Made by a program: the position numbers and the translations under genes
Source: Mycobacterium sp. HUMS_12744610
GTDB lineage: Bacteria > Actinomycetota > Actinomycetes > Mycobacteriales > Mycobacteriaceae
Assembly: GCF_041206865.1 (NCBI RefSeq)
Contig: NZ_JBGEDP010000001.1
Span: 5,518,001 to 5,582,000 of the forward strand
DNA: 64,000 nt
Direction of reading: 5' to 3'
In this document: piece after piece, positions 34,919-43,614 of the stretch
Layout: each line of letters starts with the position of its first letter
Numbering within the stretch: position 1 is the stretch's first letter
Notes under the pieces: generated by a model
What the model was told of the DNA's origin: nothing
The model's database searches: none
Seen by the model: the letters and a program-made list of their open reading frames with translations, nothing else

Positions 34919-35797
34919 ACACAGACCGGGAGATGACCGGCCCGGCTTTCTGCTCCCGGCCTTCGTGGACACCCACGTGCACTTCCTGCAGACGTTCGCC
35001 GGCGACTCCTACTTCGGCGCGCAGCCGCTAGGGACTGGCTGAGCGCGTGCGCCTACACCGCCGAGGCCCGCTTCGCCGATCCGGATTTCGCCGCGCGGGC
35101 CGCCGCCGAGTTCTGCGACCGGCGCGTCGCGTCGGGGACCACCGCGGCCATGGTCCTCGGGTCAGCGTTCCCCCGCACCCAGGACGACCCGTTCGCGGAG
35201 ACGGCGCGGCGCGGACTGCGGATCGTCAGCGGTCGCGGAATCCAGACGGTGGGCTCCCGCACGGCCGCACGGTTGATCACCTCCGAAGTGAAACGCTGCG
35301 ACAGGTGGCATGCGGCGGAGCCGGCGGCGACGCGGGAACCGCGCGGCTGCACGTCGCGATCGTCCCCCGGTTCTCCCTGGCCGTCACCGCACGCACGCTC
35401 AAAGGCCTTGGCAAGCTGTACTTCCACACCCAACTCAACGAGGACAACCGCTCCGGCACCGGCGACGTCTCGCGCGGATGAGCGAGGCGGGCGCGTCGAT
35501 CGCGCACTGCCCGGCCTCCCAGCAGTTCCGGGGCACGGGCACCATGCCGTGGCGGCGGACGGTGGCATCCGGTGTCAAACGTCTGCGCCGGAACGGATTT
35601 CGACGCCTGCGACCAGTGGTCCATCCCCCAGGTGCTCAACGCCGCCTTCAAGGCCCACATTTCGGAGCCCGGTGCGGCCGCGGTTTCGCTGCATCCGGAC
35701 ACCACCGTGGCCCGGGACCAGACTCTTTCAAGTTGTTGATGGGGGCGAGGCGTCGATCGCCGCGACGTACGTCCAGGGACGCCGGTTGCAGCCCTAA
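34919..35797 (+). pseudogene. Decayed guanine-deaminase/amidohydrolase gene
   Basis: Pieces of one amidohydrolase appear in succession but in different frames. First comes PAFVDTHVHFLQTFAGDSYFG with the HxH metal motif (near 34965). After a shift there is DWLSACAYTAEARFADPDFA, then FAETARRGLRIVSGRGIQTV. After another shift come LHVAIVPRFSLAVTARTLKG and LYFHTQLNEDN. The next frame has EAGASIAHCPASQQFRGTG, and the last has GTDFDACDQWSIPQVLNAAF. The order matches a guanine-deaminase-like enzyme. At least four frame breaks and internal losses make a functional product impossible. The start is missing. Confidence 0.85.
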
Positions 35798-36099
35798 TCT
35801 TTGCGGCGCAGAGTCCAGGCCGGCACCCAGTGCGTCACGGTGCTCTGCTTGGCGCCGTAGGCGACCGGGTAGGTGACCAGCCCCCACCAGTCGCCCTGTT
35901 CGCAGATGCCCCAGCAGCTCAGCCGGCCCTCGACGACCCTGTGCAGTTGCAGACCGTTGGGCTGGTAACGGCCCGAGCGGTGCGGCTCGCGCGGGAACAG
36001 CGCGGTCAGGTCCACGAGCACCGGGACCGGCGGCCGCACCACGCGGAACGGGCTGCGGACCGGCTGCCCGTTGTACCCGATCGACCCGAGCTGGCCCAT
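35794..36099 (-). CDS. Conserved hypothetical protein
   Basis: A 101-residue, Trp- and Arg-rich protein with no signal or helix long enough for a membrane segment. It looks beta-rich (PVPVLVDLTALFP, QLHRVVEGRLSCWGI, TVTHWVPAWTLRR), and YPVAYGAKQSTVTHWV is a distinctive stretch. It has the compact composition of small mycobacterial proteins that bind ligands or DNA, but I cannot name it. It is divergent from the glycosyltransferase 59 bp away and abuts the amidohydrolase pseudogene. Confidence 0.65.
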   Translation of the reverse strand: MGQLGSIGYNGQPVRSPFRVVRPPVPVLVDLTALFPREPHRSGRYQPNGLQLHRVVEGRLSCWGICEQGDWWGLVTYPVAYGAKQSTVTHWVPAWTLRRKD

Positions 36100-36158
36100 C
36101 GATCGATCATACGTTCGAATGCGCCGATCCGGGCCGTGCGCATGGCAACATAGCGGTG

Positions 36159-37673
36159 ATGTCCACCCGCGCCCGGCTGTGCCCGCCGCCGGCCGCGCTG
36201 GACCCGCTGGTCGTGGGGCTGCTGGCCGCGGCGGTCAGCCTGGTCGGCGCCGGCCGCCCGTCCTTCTGGTACGACGAGGCGGCGACCATTTCGGCCTCCT
36301 ACAGCCGCTCGCCGGCCCAGTTGTGGCGAATGCTGGGCAACGTCGACGCCGTGCACGGCCTGTACTACCTGCTCATGCACGGCTGGTTCGCGATCTTTCC
36401 GCCCACGGAGTTCTGGGCCCGCGCCCCAAGCGGTTTGGCCATCGGCGGCGCCGCGGCGGGGTTGGTGGTGCTGGGCAAGCAGCTCTCGTCGCGCACCGTC
36501 GCGGTGACCTCCGGCGTGTTCTGCGCGATCCTGCCGCGCTCGACCTGGGCGGGCATCGAAGCCCGGCCCTACGCCGTCTCGATGATGGCCGCGGTCTGGC
36601 TGACCGTATTGCTGCTGTACGCCGGCCGCCGCGGCGAGGCCCGCATCTGGTCGCTTTACGCCGTGGCACAAGCGGTTTCGATCGTGCTGGACGTCTACCT
36701 GGCACTGCTGGTGCTGGTGCACGCCGCCTTCGTCGTCACGTTCCGGCGCCGGCGTGCCGTCCTGGTGCGGTTTGCCGTCGCCTCGACCCTGGCGGGGTGC
36801 GCGACGGCGCCGTTCCTGGCCCTGGCCGCCGGGCAGGTGCACCAGATCAGCTGGATCGCACCGATCGGGCGCCGCACGTTCGAAGACGTGGCGGTGCAGC
36901 AGTATTTCGAGAGAAGCCCCCAGTTCGCGGTGCTGGCGGCCTTGCTGGTCGCGGCCGCGACCGTCGTGTGGCTGCGCGCGTCACAGCCGGCGGATCGGCA
37001 GTTGGTGACCCTGGCGCTCGCCTGGCTGGCGATCCCGACCGCCGCGATCGTATTCTGGTCGGCCGTGATCCACCCGGTCTACACGCCGCGCTATCTGTCG
37101 TTCACCGCACCGGCGATGGCACTGATCCTGGGTCGCAGCGCCGCGGCGGTGGCCGTCAGGCCATGGCGGGCGGCGGCGCTGGTCGGTTTGTTCGCAGTGG
37201 TCGCCACACCGAACTACGTTCTGGCGCAGCGCAACCCGTACGCCAAGTACGGCATGGACTACAGCCAGGTGGCCGACCTGATCGCCGCGCAGGCGTCGCC
37301 GGGCGATTGCCTGCTGGTGAACGACACGGTCACGTTCATGCCGGCCCCGATGCGCCCGTTGCTGGCGGCGCGCCCCGATGCGTACCGGAAGCTGGTCGAC
37401 CTCACCCTGTGGCAACGGGCCACCGACCGCGACGACGTCTTCGACACCAACCTCATCCCGGAGGTCGTCGCCCAGCCGCTGGGGCGGTGCCGCGTCGTCT
37501 GGATCATCACCCAGGCCGACGAGTCGCGGCCCGCCCACGAACAGGGGCCCGCGCTGCCGCCGGGTCCACGCTACGGCGCGACCCCGGCCTTCGCGGTGCC
37601 GCGCGACCTGGGCTTCCGCCTCGTCGAGCGCTGGCAGTTCAACCTGGTTCAGGTGATCAGGGCACAGCGGTGA
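36159..37673 (+). CDS. GT-C-fold membrane glycosyltransferase
   Basis: A 504-residue membrane protein with about ten helices. The first loop has FWYDEAATISASYSRSPAQL, the Asp-Glu of GT-C enzymes that use polyprenyl-phosphate sugars, followed by VHGLYYLLMHGWF. The C-terminal ~130 residues form an outer domain (QVADLIAAQASPGDCLLVND). It probably transfers mannose or arabinose to a lipid or protein outside the membrane. The acceptor is not known. ATG 36159 and GTG 36156 differ by one residue. It converges with the GH16 gene 3 bp away. Confidence 0.8.
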   Translation: MSTRARLCPPPAALDPLVVGLLAAAVSLVGAGRPSFWYDEAATISASYSRSPAQLWRMLGNVDAVHGLYYLLMHGWFAIFPPTEFWARAPSGLAIGGAAAGLVVLGKQLSSRTVAVTSGVFCAILPRSTWAGIEARPYAVSMMAAVWLTVLLLYAGRRGEARIWSLYAVAQAVSIVLDVYLALLVLVHAAFVVTFRRRRAVLVRFAVASTLAGCATAPFLALAAGQVHQISWIAPIGRRTFEDVAVQQYFERSPQFAVLAALLVAAATVVWLRASQPADRQLVTLALAWLAIPTAAIVFWSAVIHPVYTPRYLSFTAPAMALILGRSAAAVAVRPWRAAALVGLFAVVATPNYVLAQRNPYAKYGMDYSQVADLIAAQASPGDCLLVNDTVTFMPAPMRPLLAARPDAYRKLVDLTLWQRATDRDDVFDTNLIPEVVAQPLGRCRVVWIITQADESRPAHEQGPALPPGPRYGATPAFAVPRDLGFRLVERWQFNLVQVIRAQR

Positions 37674-37676
37674 GGA

Positions 37677-38519
37677 CTACCAGATACGGATGTAGTCGAT
37701 GAGCATGGTGCACGGGTAGGTGCCCAGGGCGGGGTCTCCGGCACCGACCCCACCGACGGCGAGAGTGTACATGGGCGTCAGCCAGTAGCCGGGATTGTTG
37801 AACGGCCAGCGCAGGTCGCTGGGGTTGCCGTGCACCGGGATCGGCTTGTTGGGGACGGTGAAGTAGGGCTTGGCGCCGTCGACGTAGTCGCGCCAGAACT
37901 GGAATCCGTCCTCGCCCCAATGCATCCGCCACGTGTGCCACCCGCCGTCGACCAACCCGGGAATCGACCTGCCCTCCCAGGTCTTGCCGTTGGACGCCGC
38001 GTGGACCGTGGTGCCCGGCGGCCAGCTGCCGTTGCCGTACCACTCGAAGATGTCGACCTCGCCGTCGGGCAGCGGATCCTCGTTGACGGCCCAGAACGAG
38101 GGCCACAGACCGGGGAACAGACAGTCCAGCTTGATCCGCGACTCCCACGTCTGGTTGATCATGCTGCGAAAGTTGCCGCGCAGCTTGCCCGTGTAATACG
38201 TGCCGAAGTCGTTGGTGGCGCACAGGACGAGGTTGGAATTGCCGTCCAGGTAAACGTTTTGGCGATCGTCGCGGTATATCCCGTCGACCGGCGGGAACAC
38301 GTCGTCCTGCCAGGTTTGCACCGTCCACTTGGCCGGGTCCGGGCCCGAACCCGCCGGGCCGTCGAACTCGTCTTGGAAGATGTAGGGCCCGCCCGTGGCC
38401 TGGGCGGGCGCCGACGGCGGCGGCACCGGCTGGGCCTCGGCCTCCGGGAGACGGATCGAGGCCGCGGCCGCGGCCGCCAGCATGCCGATCCCCGTCGTCA
38501 ACATGCTGCGACGATCCAT
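37677..38519 (-). CDS. Exported GH16 beta-glucanase-like protein (Rv0315 type)
   Basis: A 280-residue protein. It begins MDRRSMLTTGIGMLAAAAAA, a twin-Arg-like signal with a cleavable AEA site. After a Pro/Ala linker comes a GH16 laminarinase fold with the active-site block DGEVDIFEWYG (ExDxxE, both catalytic Glu present), plus WHTWRMHWGEDGFQFWRDYVDG and the final MLIDYIRIW. It should cut beta-1,3-glucans or a related glycan. The M. tuberculosis homolog Rv0315 is a secreted antigen and seems more distant in detail. ATG 38519 is chosen because the extension upstream has no signal character. Confidence 0.88.
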   Translation of the reverse strand: MDRRSMLTTGIGMLAAAAAASIRLPEAEAQPVPPPSAPAQATGGPYIFQDEFDGPAGSGPDPAKWTVQTWQDDVFPPVDGIYRDDRQNVYLDGNSNLVLCATNDFGTYYTGKLRGNFRSMINQTWESRIKLDCLFPGLWPSFWAVNEDPLPDGEVDIFEWYGNGSWPPGTTVHAASNGKTWEGRSIPGLVDGGWHTWRMHWGEDGFQFWRDYVDGAKPYFTVPNKPIPVHGNPSDLRWPFNNPGYWLTPMYTLAVGGVGAGDPALGTYPCTMLIDYIRIW

Positions 38520-38634
38520 TCTTAGACACCACCCATCCGAACGCCGGAAAGCCCTACTCCGAACATTCCCCCGAAGCAACGCTGCAAACGGTGTTATGAA
38601 ATCACGCGGCGGGCCCGCGCCGCATCTCGCCGCG

Positions 38635-39654
38635 CTAGCGCGACGTGGGTTCGCTCAGCTTGACCAGCGTCTTGCCGATGTTGACCCCGGTGAACAACCC
38701 GTTGAGGGCGTCGACGCAGGACTCGATGCCCTCGAAGATGGTTTCCCGGTGCCGGAGCAGGCCGTCGGCCTCCCACCGGCGCAGCGCGGCGAACGCCTCG
38801 TCGAAGCGCCCCCACTGGTCGAGGGCGTTGAAACCCTGCATCAGCGCCGTCTTCGACAACAGGTTGACGTAGTTCGACGGACCCGGGTGCTCACCGGTGA
38901 GGTAGCTGGAGATGACACCGCACAGGACCACGCGCGCCCGGTTGGCGAGCCGGCCCAGCACCGCGTCGAGGATGGGCCCCCCGACGTTGTCGAAGTAGAC
39001 GTCGACCCGTCGCGGGCAGTGCTCCTTGAGCGCCGCGGCCAGATCGTCGTTCTTGTAGTCGATGCACGCGTCGAAGCCGAAGTCCTCGACCACCGCGTTG
39101 CACTTCTCCGGACCGCCCGCGATCCCCACCACCCGGGCTCCGGCGATCTTGGCGATCTGTCCGGCCACCGAGCCGGTGGCTCCCGCGGCCGCCGAGACCA
39201 CCACCGTCTCCCCGGCCTGCGGCCGGCCGATGTCGGTCATCCCGAAATAGGCGGTGGCACCGGTCGGGCCGTACACCGACATGATCGCGAGCTGGTCGTC
39301 CTCGCCCGGGATGGGCGTGCTGAACATGTCGTCGTGGATGATCGCGTACTCGGAGAAGCCGGTCAGCGTGGTGACCACGTCGCCGACGGCGAAAGCGTCA
39401 CAGCGCGACGTCACGACCTCGCCGATGCCGGCCGCCCGGATGACCTCGCCCAGCTGCACCGGCGGCAGGTAGCTGGGCTGGTCGTCCAGCCAGGTGCGGG
39501 CGGCGGCGTCGATGCCGACGTAGGTGGTGCGGATCAGCGCCTCCCCGTCGGCGGGCTCGGGCGCCGGCGTGGTGACCAGCTCGGTGTCGTCGGGCTTGAC
39601 CAGCCCGGACGGGCGGCGACGCAACAGGATCTGACGGTTCGGCAAGTCGGCCAC
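38635..39654 (-). CDS. NADP-dependent MDR-family reductase
   Basis: A 339-residue medium-chain reductase of the leukotriene-B4-dehydrogenase/curcumin-reductase type. It has the Rossmann loop SAAAGATGSVAGQIAKIAGA, the substrate lid near SVYGPTGATAYFGMTDIGRP, and DVYFDNVGGPILDAVLG. No structural or catalytic zinc ligands are present, as expected for this group. It reduces alpha,beta-unsaturated ketones with NADPH; the natural substrate is unknown. The GTG start (VADLPNRQILLRRRP) matches the usual N-terminus. In the same direction as the upstream Rv0313-like gene, 41 bp away. Confidence 0.9.
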   Translation of the reverse strand: MADLPNRQILLRRRPSGLVKPDDTELVTTPAPEPADGEALIRTTYVGIDAAARTWLDDQPSYLPPVQLGEVIRAAGIGEVVTSRCDAFAVGDVVTTLTGFSEYAIIHDDMFSTPIPGEDDQLAIMSVYGPTGATAYFGMTDIGRPQAGETVVVSAAAGATGSVAGQIAKIAGARVVGIAGGPEKCNAVVEDFGFDACIDYKNDDLAAALKEHCPRRVDVYFDNVGGPILDAVLGRLANRARVVLCGVISSYLTGEHPGPSNYVNLLSKTALMQGFNALDQWGRFDEAFAALRRWEADGLLRHRETIFEGIESCVDALNGLFTGVNIGKTLVKLSEPTSR

Positions 39655-39695
39655 GAAGCAGAAACTACAGGCCCGGCCCGGCGGCCGGAACGGCG

Positions 39696-40049
39696 TTAAG
39701 CCGGTGAGTCCGAATCGTCGTCGAGAACGCTGACCGTGATGCCATACGGCAGGAAGCGGACCTTGCGCCGCGGATCGAGGTTGTCCTTGTTCGCCCGCAG
39801 CGCGTCGAGCTCGGTGGCATAGACCTGCTCGACGCGGGCGCCGCCGTCGGCGTCCACCGTGTAGACGGCCCACACGCCGTCACCGGCCTCGCCGGCGGTC
39901 TCGGGCGCGGAGCGGGTCCGCCCCGCGAGGTCCTCGAAGACCGCCGACCAGCCCGCCCGGGCCCCCGTGGCGCCGACGAACTTGCCGATGCGGTCGAACA
40001 CGTCGCGCAACTCGTCGGGATCGAAGCCGAACGGACCGTACTCGCTCAC
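39696..40049 (-). CDS. Small conserved protein (Rv0313-like by position)
   Basis: A 117-residue acidic protein. The N-terminal helix FGFDPDELRDVFDRIGKFVG is followed by a Gly/Ala linker. Beta strands come next (GVWAVYTVDADGGARVEQVY), then a C-terminal KVRFLPYGITVSVLDDD. There is no signal or membrane segment. It starts 9 bp after the stop of DUF7159-like paralog E and is probably co-transcribed with it and the Hsp70-like gene. The position corresponds to Rv0313 in M. tuberculosis, but sequence identity was not tested. Confidence 0.65.
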   Translation of the reverse strand: MSEYGPFGFDPDELRDVFDRIGKFVGATGARAGWSAVFEDLAGRTRSAPETAGEAGDGVWAVYTVDADGGARVEQVYATELDALRANKDNLDPRRKVRFLPYGITVSVLDDDSDSPA

Positions 40050-40058
40050 TGCGACCTC

Positions 40059-41432
40059 CTAGGGTCCGGGCGGCGGCGGGGGGTAGATCGGAATCGGCAC
40101 GGTGACGAACGGAAAGTGTAGATACACCGTCGTCAGCGGCCTGCCGGGCTCGGCCGGCGCTGCCGCGGGCGGCGGCGGAGGCACGGCGGCGGGTGGCGCC
40201 GGCGGCGGGGCGGCCGGCGGCGGCGCGGGCACGGCCCGCTGGACGGGGGTGGGCACGTACCGGGGCGCCTGCCGGTGGTACACGGGCGCCGGGGGCGGCG
40301 CCTCCACCGGGGTGTGCGGTGCCGGATGCTCGACCGGGGCCGGGGGGGGCGGCGGCGGCGCGGCGGCCGCGGGGGGCGGCGGCGCGCTCGGCGGGGACGG
40401 CTTGGCCGGTGCCTGGGGCGGCAAGTGCTTGGCCGGGGCGGCGACGCTGACGCGCGGCTTGTGCTGCACGGCCGACACCGGCCGGTCTGACGTCAGCGAC
40501 AGGAGCACCACCCCGGCGGCGACGGCGGCGATGCCCGCCAGCGCGCTGCCGGTCAACATCAACGGCCGGCGGCGACGGCGCGGGGCCTCGTCGTCGTCCT
40601 CGGTGATCGCGCTGTAGGCCAGGGCCTCGTCGCCCAGGTCGGCGTTGGCGCTGATGTCCAGGTAGGTCGGGGTCAGGCCGCGGGGGTGGATCTCTCCGGT
40701 GCCCGGGTCCAGGGCGTAGGCCAGCGCGGCCGTCGACGACGCGAACAGCGGCGCATTCGCCGACGCCAGCGCCGCCCCGCGGGCCAGCGCCATCTCCGGT
40801 TCCCCGGGAGCGGTGACGTCGAGCGGCGTGACCGCCTCGAGCGCGGGCTTGATGGAGACGATCTCGGTGCCGCAGCCGACGAGGAACACGCCGTCGGCCC
40901 ACGACCCCCGCGCGTCCAGGGCGGCGACCATCGTGGCCAGCTCGGCCGCCAGGGCCTCGCGGGGCGCCTCCGGATGGGCGTTCGCCAACGCCCGGCGGTG
41001 CAGGTCGACGATCGAGCCGTCGGAAACCTCGACGACGGCCAGCGTCGCGTGGTCGGGCTCGACGAACAGCATCGCGATGTGCTCGTAGCCGATCGCGTGG
41101 CCCACCGTCTGGGCCAGTGCGGCGGCGGCCAGCAACGGCGACACCAGCATCACGCCGCCCACCTCGCGGGCGGCCAGTTCCTCGCGCAGCGCGCCGACCT
41201 GGGCGGGATCGCTCCAGGTGACGCCGATCGACGCCAGCCGGTAGCCGCCCTCGATCGCGCCTTCCCGGGTGCCGTCGATGGCGGCGATCACCTGCTCGAC
41301 CGCACCGGTCGACGCCGATTCGCCGACGTCGAAGGTGTCCTCTTCGATCGTGACGCCGTCGGCGTCGGCGCCCTCGATCAGCAACAACCGGACCGTCGTG
41401 GCAGCCATCGACACCCCCAGCACGATGTCCAC
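40059..41432 (-). CDS. DUF7159-like membrane protein, paralog E
   Basis: 457 residues from a GTG (VDIVLGVSMAATTVRLLLIE) aligned with paralogs A to D; TTG 41453 is an alternative. It has FLVGCGTEIVSIKPALEAVT, the hallmark MALARGAALASANAPLFA, then AYALDPGTGEIHPRG. The membrane helix follows RRRRRP (LMLTGSALAGIAAVAAGVVL), and a long Pro/Ala tail ends HFPFVTVPIPIYPPPPPGP. It lies between the Hsp70-like gene and the Rv0313-like gene, not with the other four, so it is probably the ancestral copy from which the array was seeded. That is inference. Confidence 0.8.
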   Translation of the reverse strand: MDIVLGVSMAATTVRLLLIEGADADGVTIEEDTFDVGESASTGAVEQVIAAIDGTREGAIEGGYRLASIGVTWSDPAQVGALREELAAREVGGVMLVSPLLAAAALAQTVGHAIGYEHIAMLFVEPDHATLAVVEVSDGSIVDLHRRALANAHPEAPREALAAELATMVAALDARGSWADGVFLVGCGTEIVSIKPALEAVTPLDVTAPGEPEMALARGAALASANAPLFASSTAALAYALDPGTGEIHPRGLTPTYLDISANADLGDEALAYSAITEDDDEAPRRRRRPLMLTGSALAGIAAVAAGVVLLSLTSDRPVSAVQHKPRVSVAAPAKHLPPQAPAKPSPPSAPPPPAAAAPPPPPPAPVEHPAPHTPVEAPPPAPVYHRQAPRYVPTPVQRAVPAPPPAAPPPAPPAAVPPPPPAAAPAEPGRPLTTVYLHFPFVTVPIPIYPPPPPGP

Positions 41433-41558
41433 TTGCGCCCCCAGGTCCTCCAAGCCGCGTTACGGTGCGCGCCCGACGCACACCCAAATCGTTGCTTCCA
41501 CGCTACTCGCGTGTGACCGAAAGTGGCTGTGAGCTGCTTGTGAGGTGCCGCGCTGCGA

Positions 41559-43454
41559 TCAGTAACCCGGGCTTAGGAACGGGTTCTGCCCGGTGCCCGG
41601 GTACTGGGGTGCCTGGTACTGCGGCGCCTGGTTCTGGGGAACCTGGTTCGCCGGGACCGGCACCGGGATCGGCACCGGCAGCAACGGGACGCGAATCCAC
41701 TCCGTCGTCATCGGCACCGTCGTCGTGGTGGGCGTCTCCGACGTGCTCGGTGGCGGCGGTGTCGTCGTGGTGGGCGTCTCGGTCGGGCTGGGCGGCGGGG
41801 CCGTCGTCGTCGCGGCCGGCGGGTGGGTCCGGCGCGGCGGCACGGTGGTGACGACCGGGGGTGGTGGCGGCGTGGTCACCACGACCGGCGGCGCGGGCGG
41901 GGGCGGCGGCGACGGCGGGGGCGGGGGCGGGGGCGGGGGCGGCGCGGCGCTGGGCACCGGCGGCGGCGACGGCGGCGGGGGCACGGCCGTCGGCAGCACT
42001 GCGCTGGGCGGCGGCGCCGGGCGCGGCGCCACGCTGGGCGCGGGCGGGGCCTGGCGGTTCTCGATGCCCGTCAACGTGTAGGCCACCCCGCCGATCGCGG
42101 TCATGGCCACCAGGGCGCAGGTTCCGATGATCAACTGGGACAGGCGGACTCGTCGCCACGGCCGCGCTCTGGGCGCATCGTCGATCACGTTGAGGCGCAT
42201 CGACCAGCCGGCGGGCCCGTCCTCGTCGTAGGCCTCGGGTGTGTACGGCACTCGCACGTCGCCGGGGTATTCGGTTTGCGACCAGGCCAATTCCCGATCG
42301 GTCATGGCCTCGTCATCGATCACCAGCACGTCGCCGCAGCCCAGGTCGACGACTTCGCAGGCGTCCGCGGCGGCCGCGAGCAGGCCGACGGAGGTGCGCG
42401 TGCGGAAGTCGAGTTCCTCGCCGCGCGACGCCAGCATCAACGCACCGCGCGCGGCCGCGAAGGCGGGCTCCGACGGGCACACGACCGGCCTGCGGCAATG
42501 CACCGAAAGGCGTTCGGTGACAAGAGGAATGCTCGAGCCGCCGCCGACGGTGACGACCGCCGAGAGGTCCGCCCAGCTCTTGTTGTTGCGCACCAGCATG
42601 TCGTCGAGCGCATAGATGAAGCCGGTCAGGCGGTCCTGTATCAGGTCGCCCAGCTCCTCGCGGGTCAGCCGCATGGTGCACCGGCGCCCGCCGAGTTCGG
42701 CGGCGATCTCGGTCACCACCTCGGTGGACAGCGTCTCCTTGGCCGTGCGGCACTGCTCGCGGAGCCGGCCCAGCTGCCCCACCGCGGCGGTGCTGCCCGG
42801 GTCCATGCCGCTGCCGTGGCCGAGTTCCTCGAAGACCCGCAGCAACAACGCCTGGTCGATCTCGTCGCCGGAGAACTCCGGGAACCGCATCGTCGGGCTC
42901 ACCGGCTCGAAGTCGCCGTCGAGGTTCATCAGCGTGGCCGAGGTGCCGCTGCCGCCGAAATCGAGCAACCCGACCAGACCGGTTGCCGCGAAACACAGTT
43001 CGGCGTTCGCCGCGGTCAGCGCCGCGACCGCGTCGGACACCACGCGCGGCGCCATGCCGCTGCGCACGAAGCCCACGTGGGTCCGCAGGCCGTTGCGCAG
43101 CGCCTGCACGGTCGCCGGCTTCCAATACGCCGGAACGGCGATCGAGATCTCCGACGACGCCGCGTCCGCCCCGGCGGTGAGCACCATCGCGTCCAGCGCC
43201 TCGACCATCAGCAGGTCCGGATCGTGCGCCGAGCCGTCCCCGGACACCAGCGCCACCGAGTCGCCGACGCGCTCCACGAAGCCGCTCATCAGCACGCCGG
43301 CCTCGTCCAGAGGCGGGGCGTCAAGGGGCAAGCCGATTTTCGGCGCGCAGTGCGGATAGAGCGTCAGCACGGCACGCCGCGATACCGGCGGGCTTTCGTT
43401 GCGCGCGGCGACCAGGTTGGTGGTCCCGATCGACAACCCGAGTGGGTCGTACAT
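41559..43454 (-). CDS. Hsp70/actin-fold membrane protein with Pro/Thr tail (Rv0312 homolog)
   Basis: A 631-residue protein, by position and layout the homolog of Rv0312. It opens LGLSIGTTNLVAARN, has phosphate-2 GLLDFGGSGTSATLMNLDGD near residue 168 and the adenosine motif VVTVGGGSSIPLVTERLS near 305. There is no Hsp70 substrate domain. A membrane helix (LIIGTCALVAMTAIGGVAYT, near 438) leads to a Pro-rich then Thr-rich tail (PPPPPPPSPPPPPAPPVVVT) of ~170 residues. Its nearest relative here is the copy at 2220-3923. The intact nucleotide motifs suggest real ATP binding. Function unknown. Confidence 0.85.
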   Translation of the reverse strand: MYDPLGLSIGTTNLVAARNESPPVSRRAVLTLYPHCAPKIGLPLDAPPLDEAGVLMSGFVERVGDSVALVSGDGSAHDPDLLMVEALDAMVLTAGADAASSEISIAVPAYWKPATVQALRNGLRTHVGFVRSGMAPRVVSDAVAALTAANAELCFAATGLVGLLDFGGSGTSATLMNLDGDFEPVSPTMRFPEFSGDEIDQALLLRVFEELGHGSGMDPGSTAAVGQLGRLREQCRTAKETLSTEVVTEIAAELGGRRCTMRLTREELGDLIQDRLTGFIYALDDMLVRNNKSWADLSAVVTVGGGSSIPLVTERLSVHCRRPVVCPSEPAFAAARGALMLASRGEELDFRTRTSVGLLAAAADACEVVDLGCGDVLVIDDEAMTDRELAWSQTEYPGDVRVPYTPEAYDEDGPAGWSMRLNVIDDAPRARPWRRVRLSQLIIGTCALVAMTAIGGVAYTLTGIENRQAPPAPSVAPRPAPPPSAVLPTAVPPPPSPPPVPSAAPPPPPPPPPPSPPPPPAPPVVVTTPPPPPVVTTVPPRRTHPPAATTTAPPPSPTETPTTTTPPPPSTSETPTTTTVPMTTEWIRVPLLPVPIPVPVPANQVPQNQAPQYQAPQYPGTGQNPFLSPGY

Positions 43455-43614
43455 AGAGCGAATACCTTCGTCTACAGGGGTCGGTGGCCAGCGTTAACCA
43501 TAGCCGCAGACACGCCCAAAGCCGATGGCTTGCAACGTCATTGGTACCCCGCCGATGCGATTGTGTCACCGAAGTGGTACCGCAGACCCCTTGACAACTG
43601 CACCCGGGCGGGTG

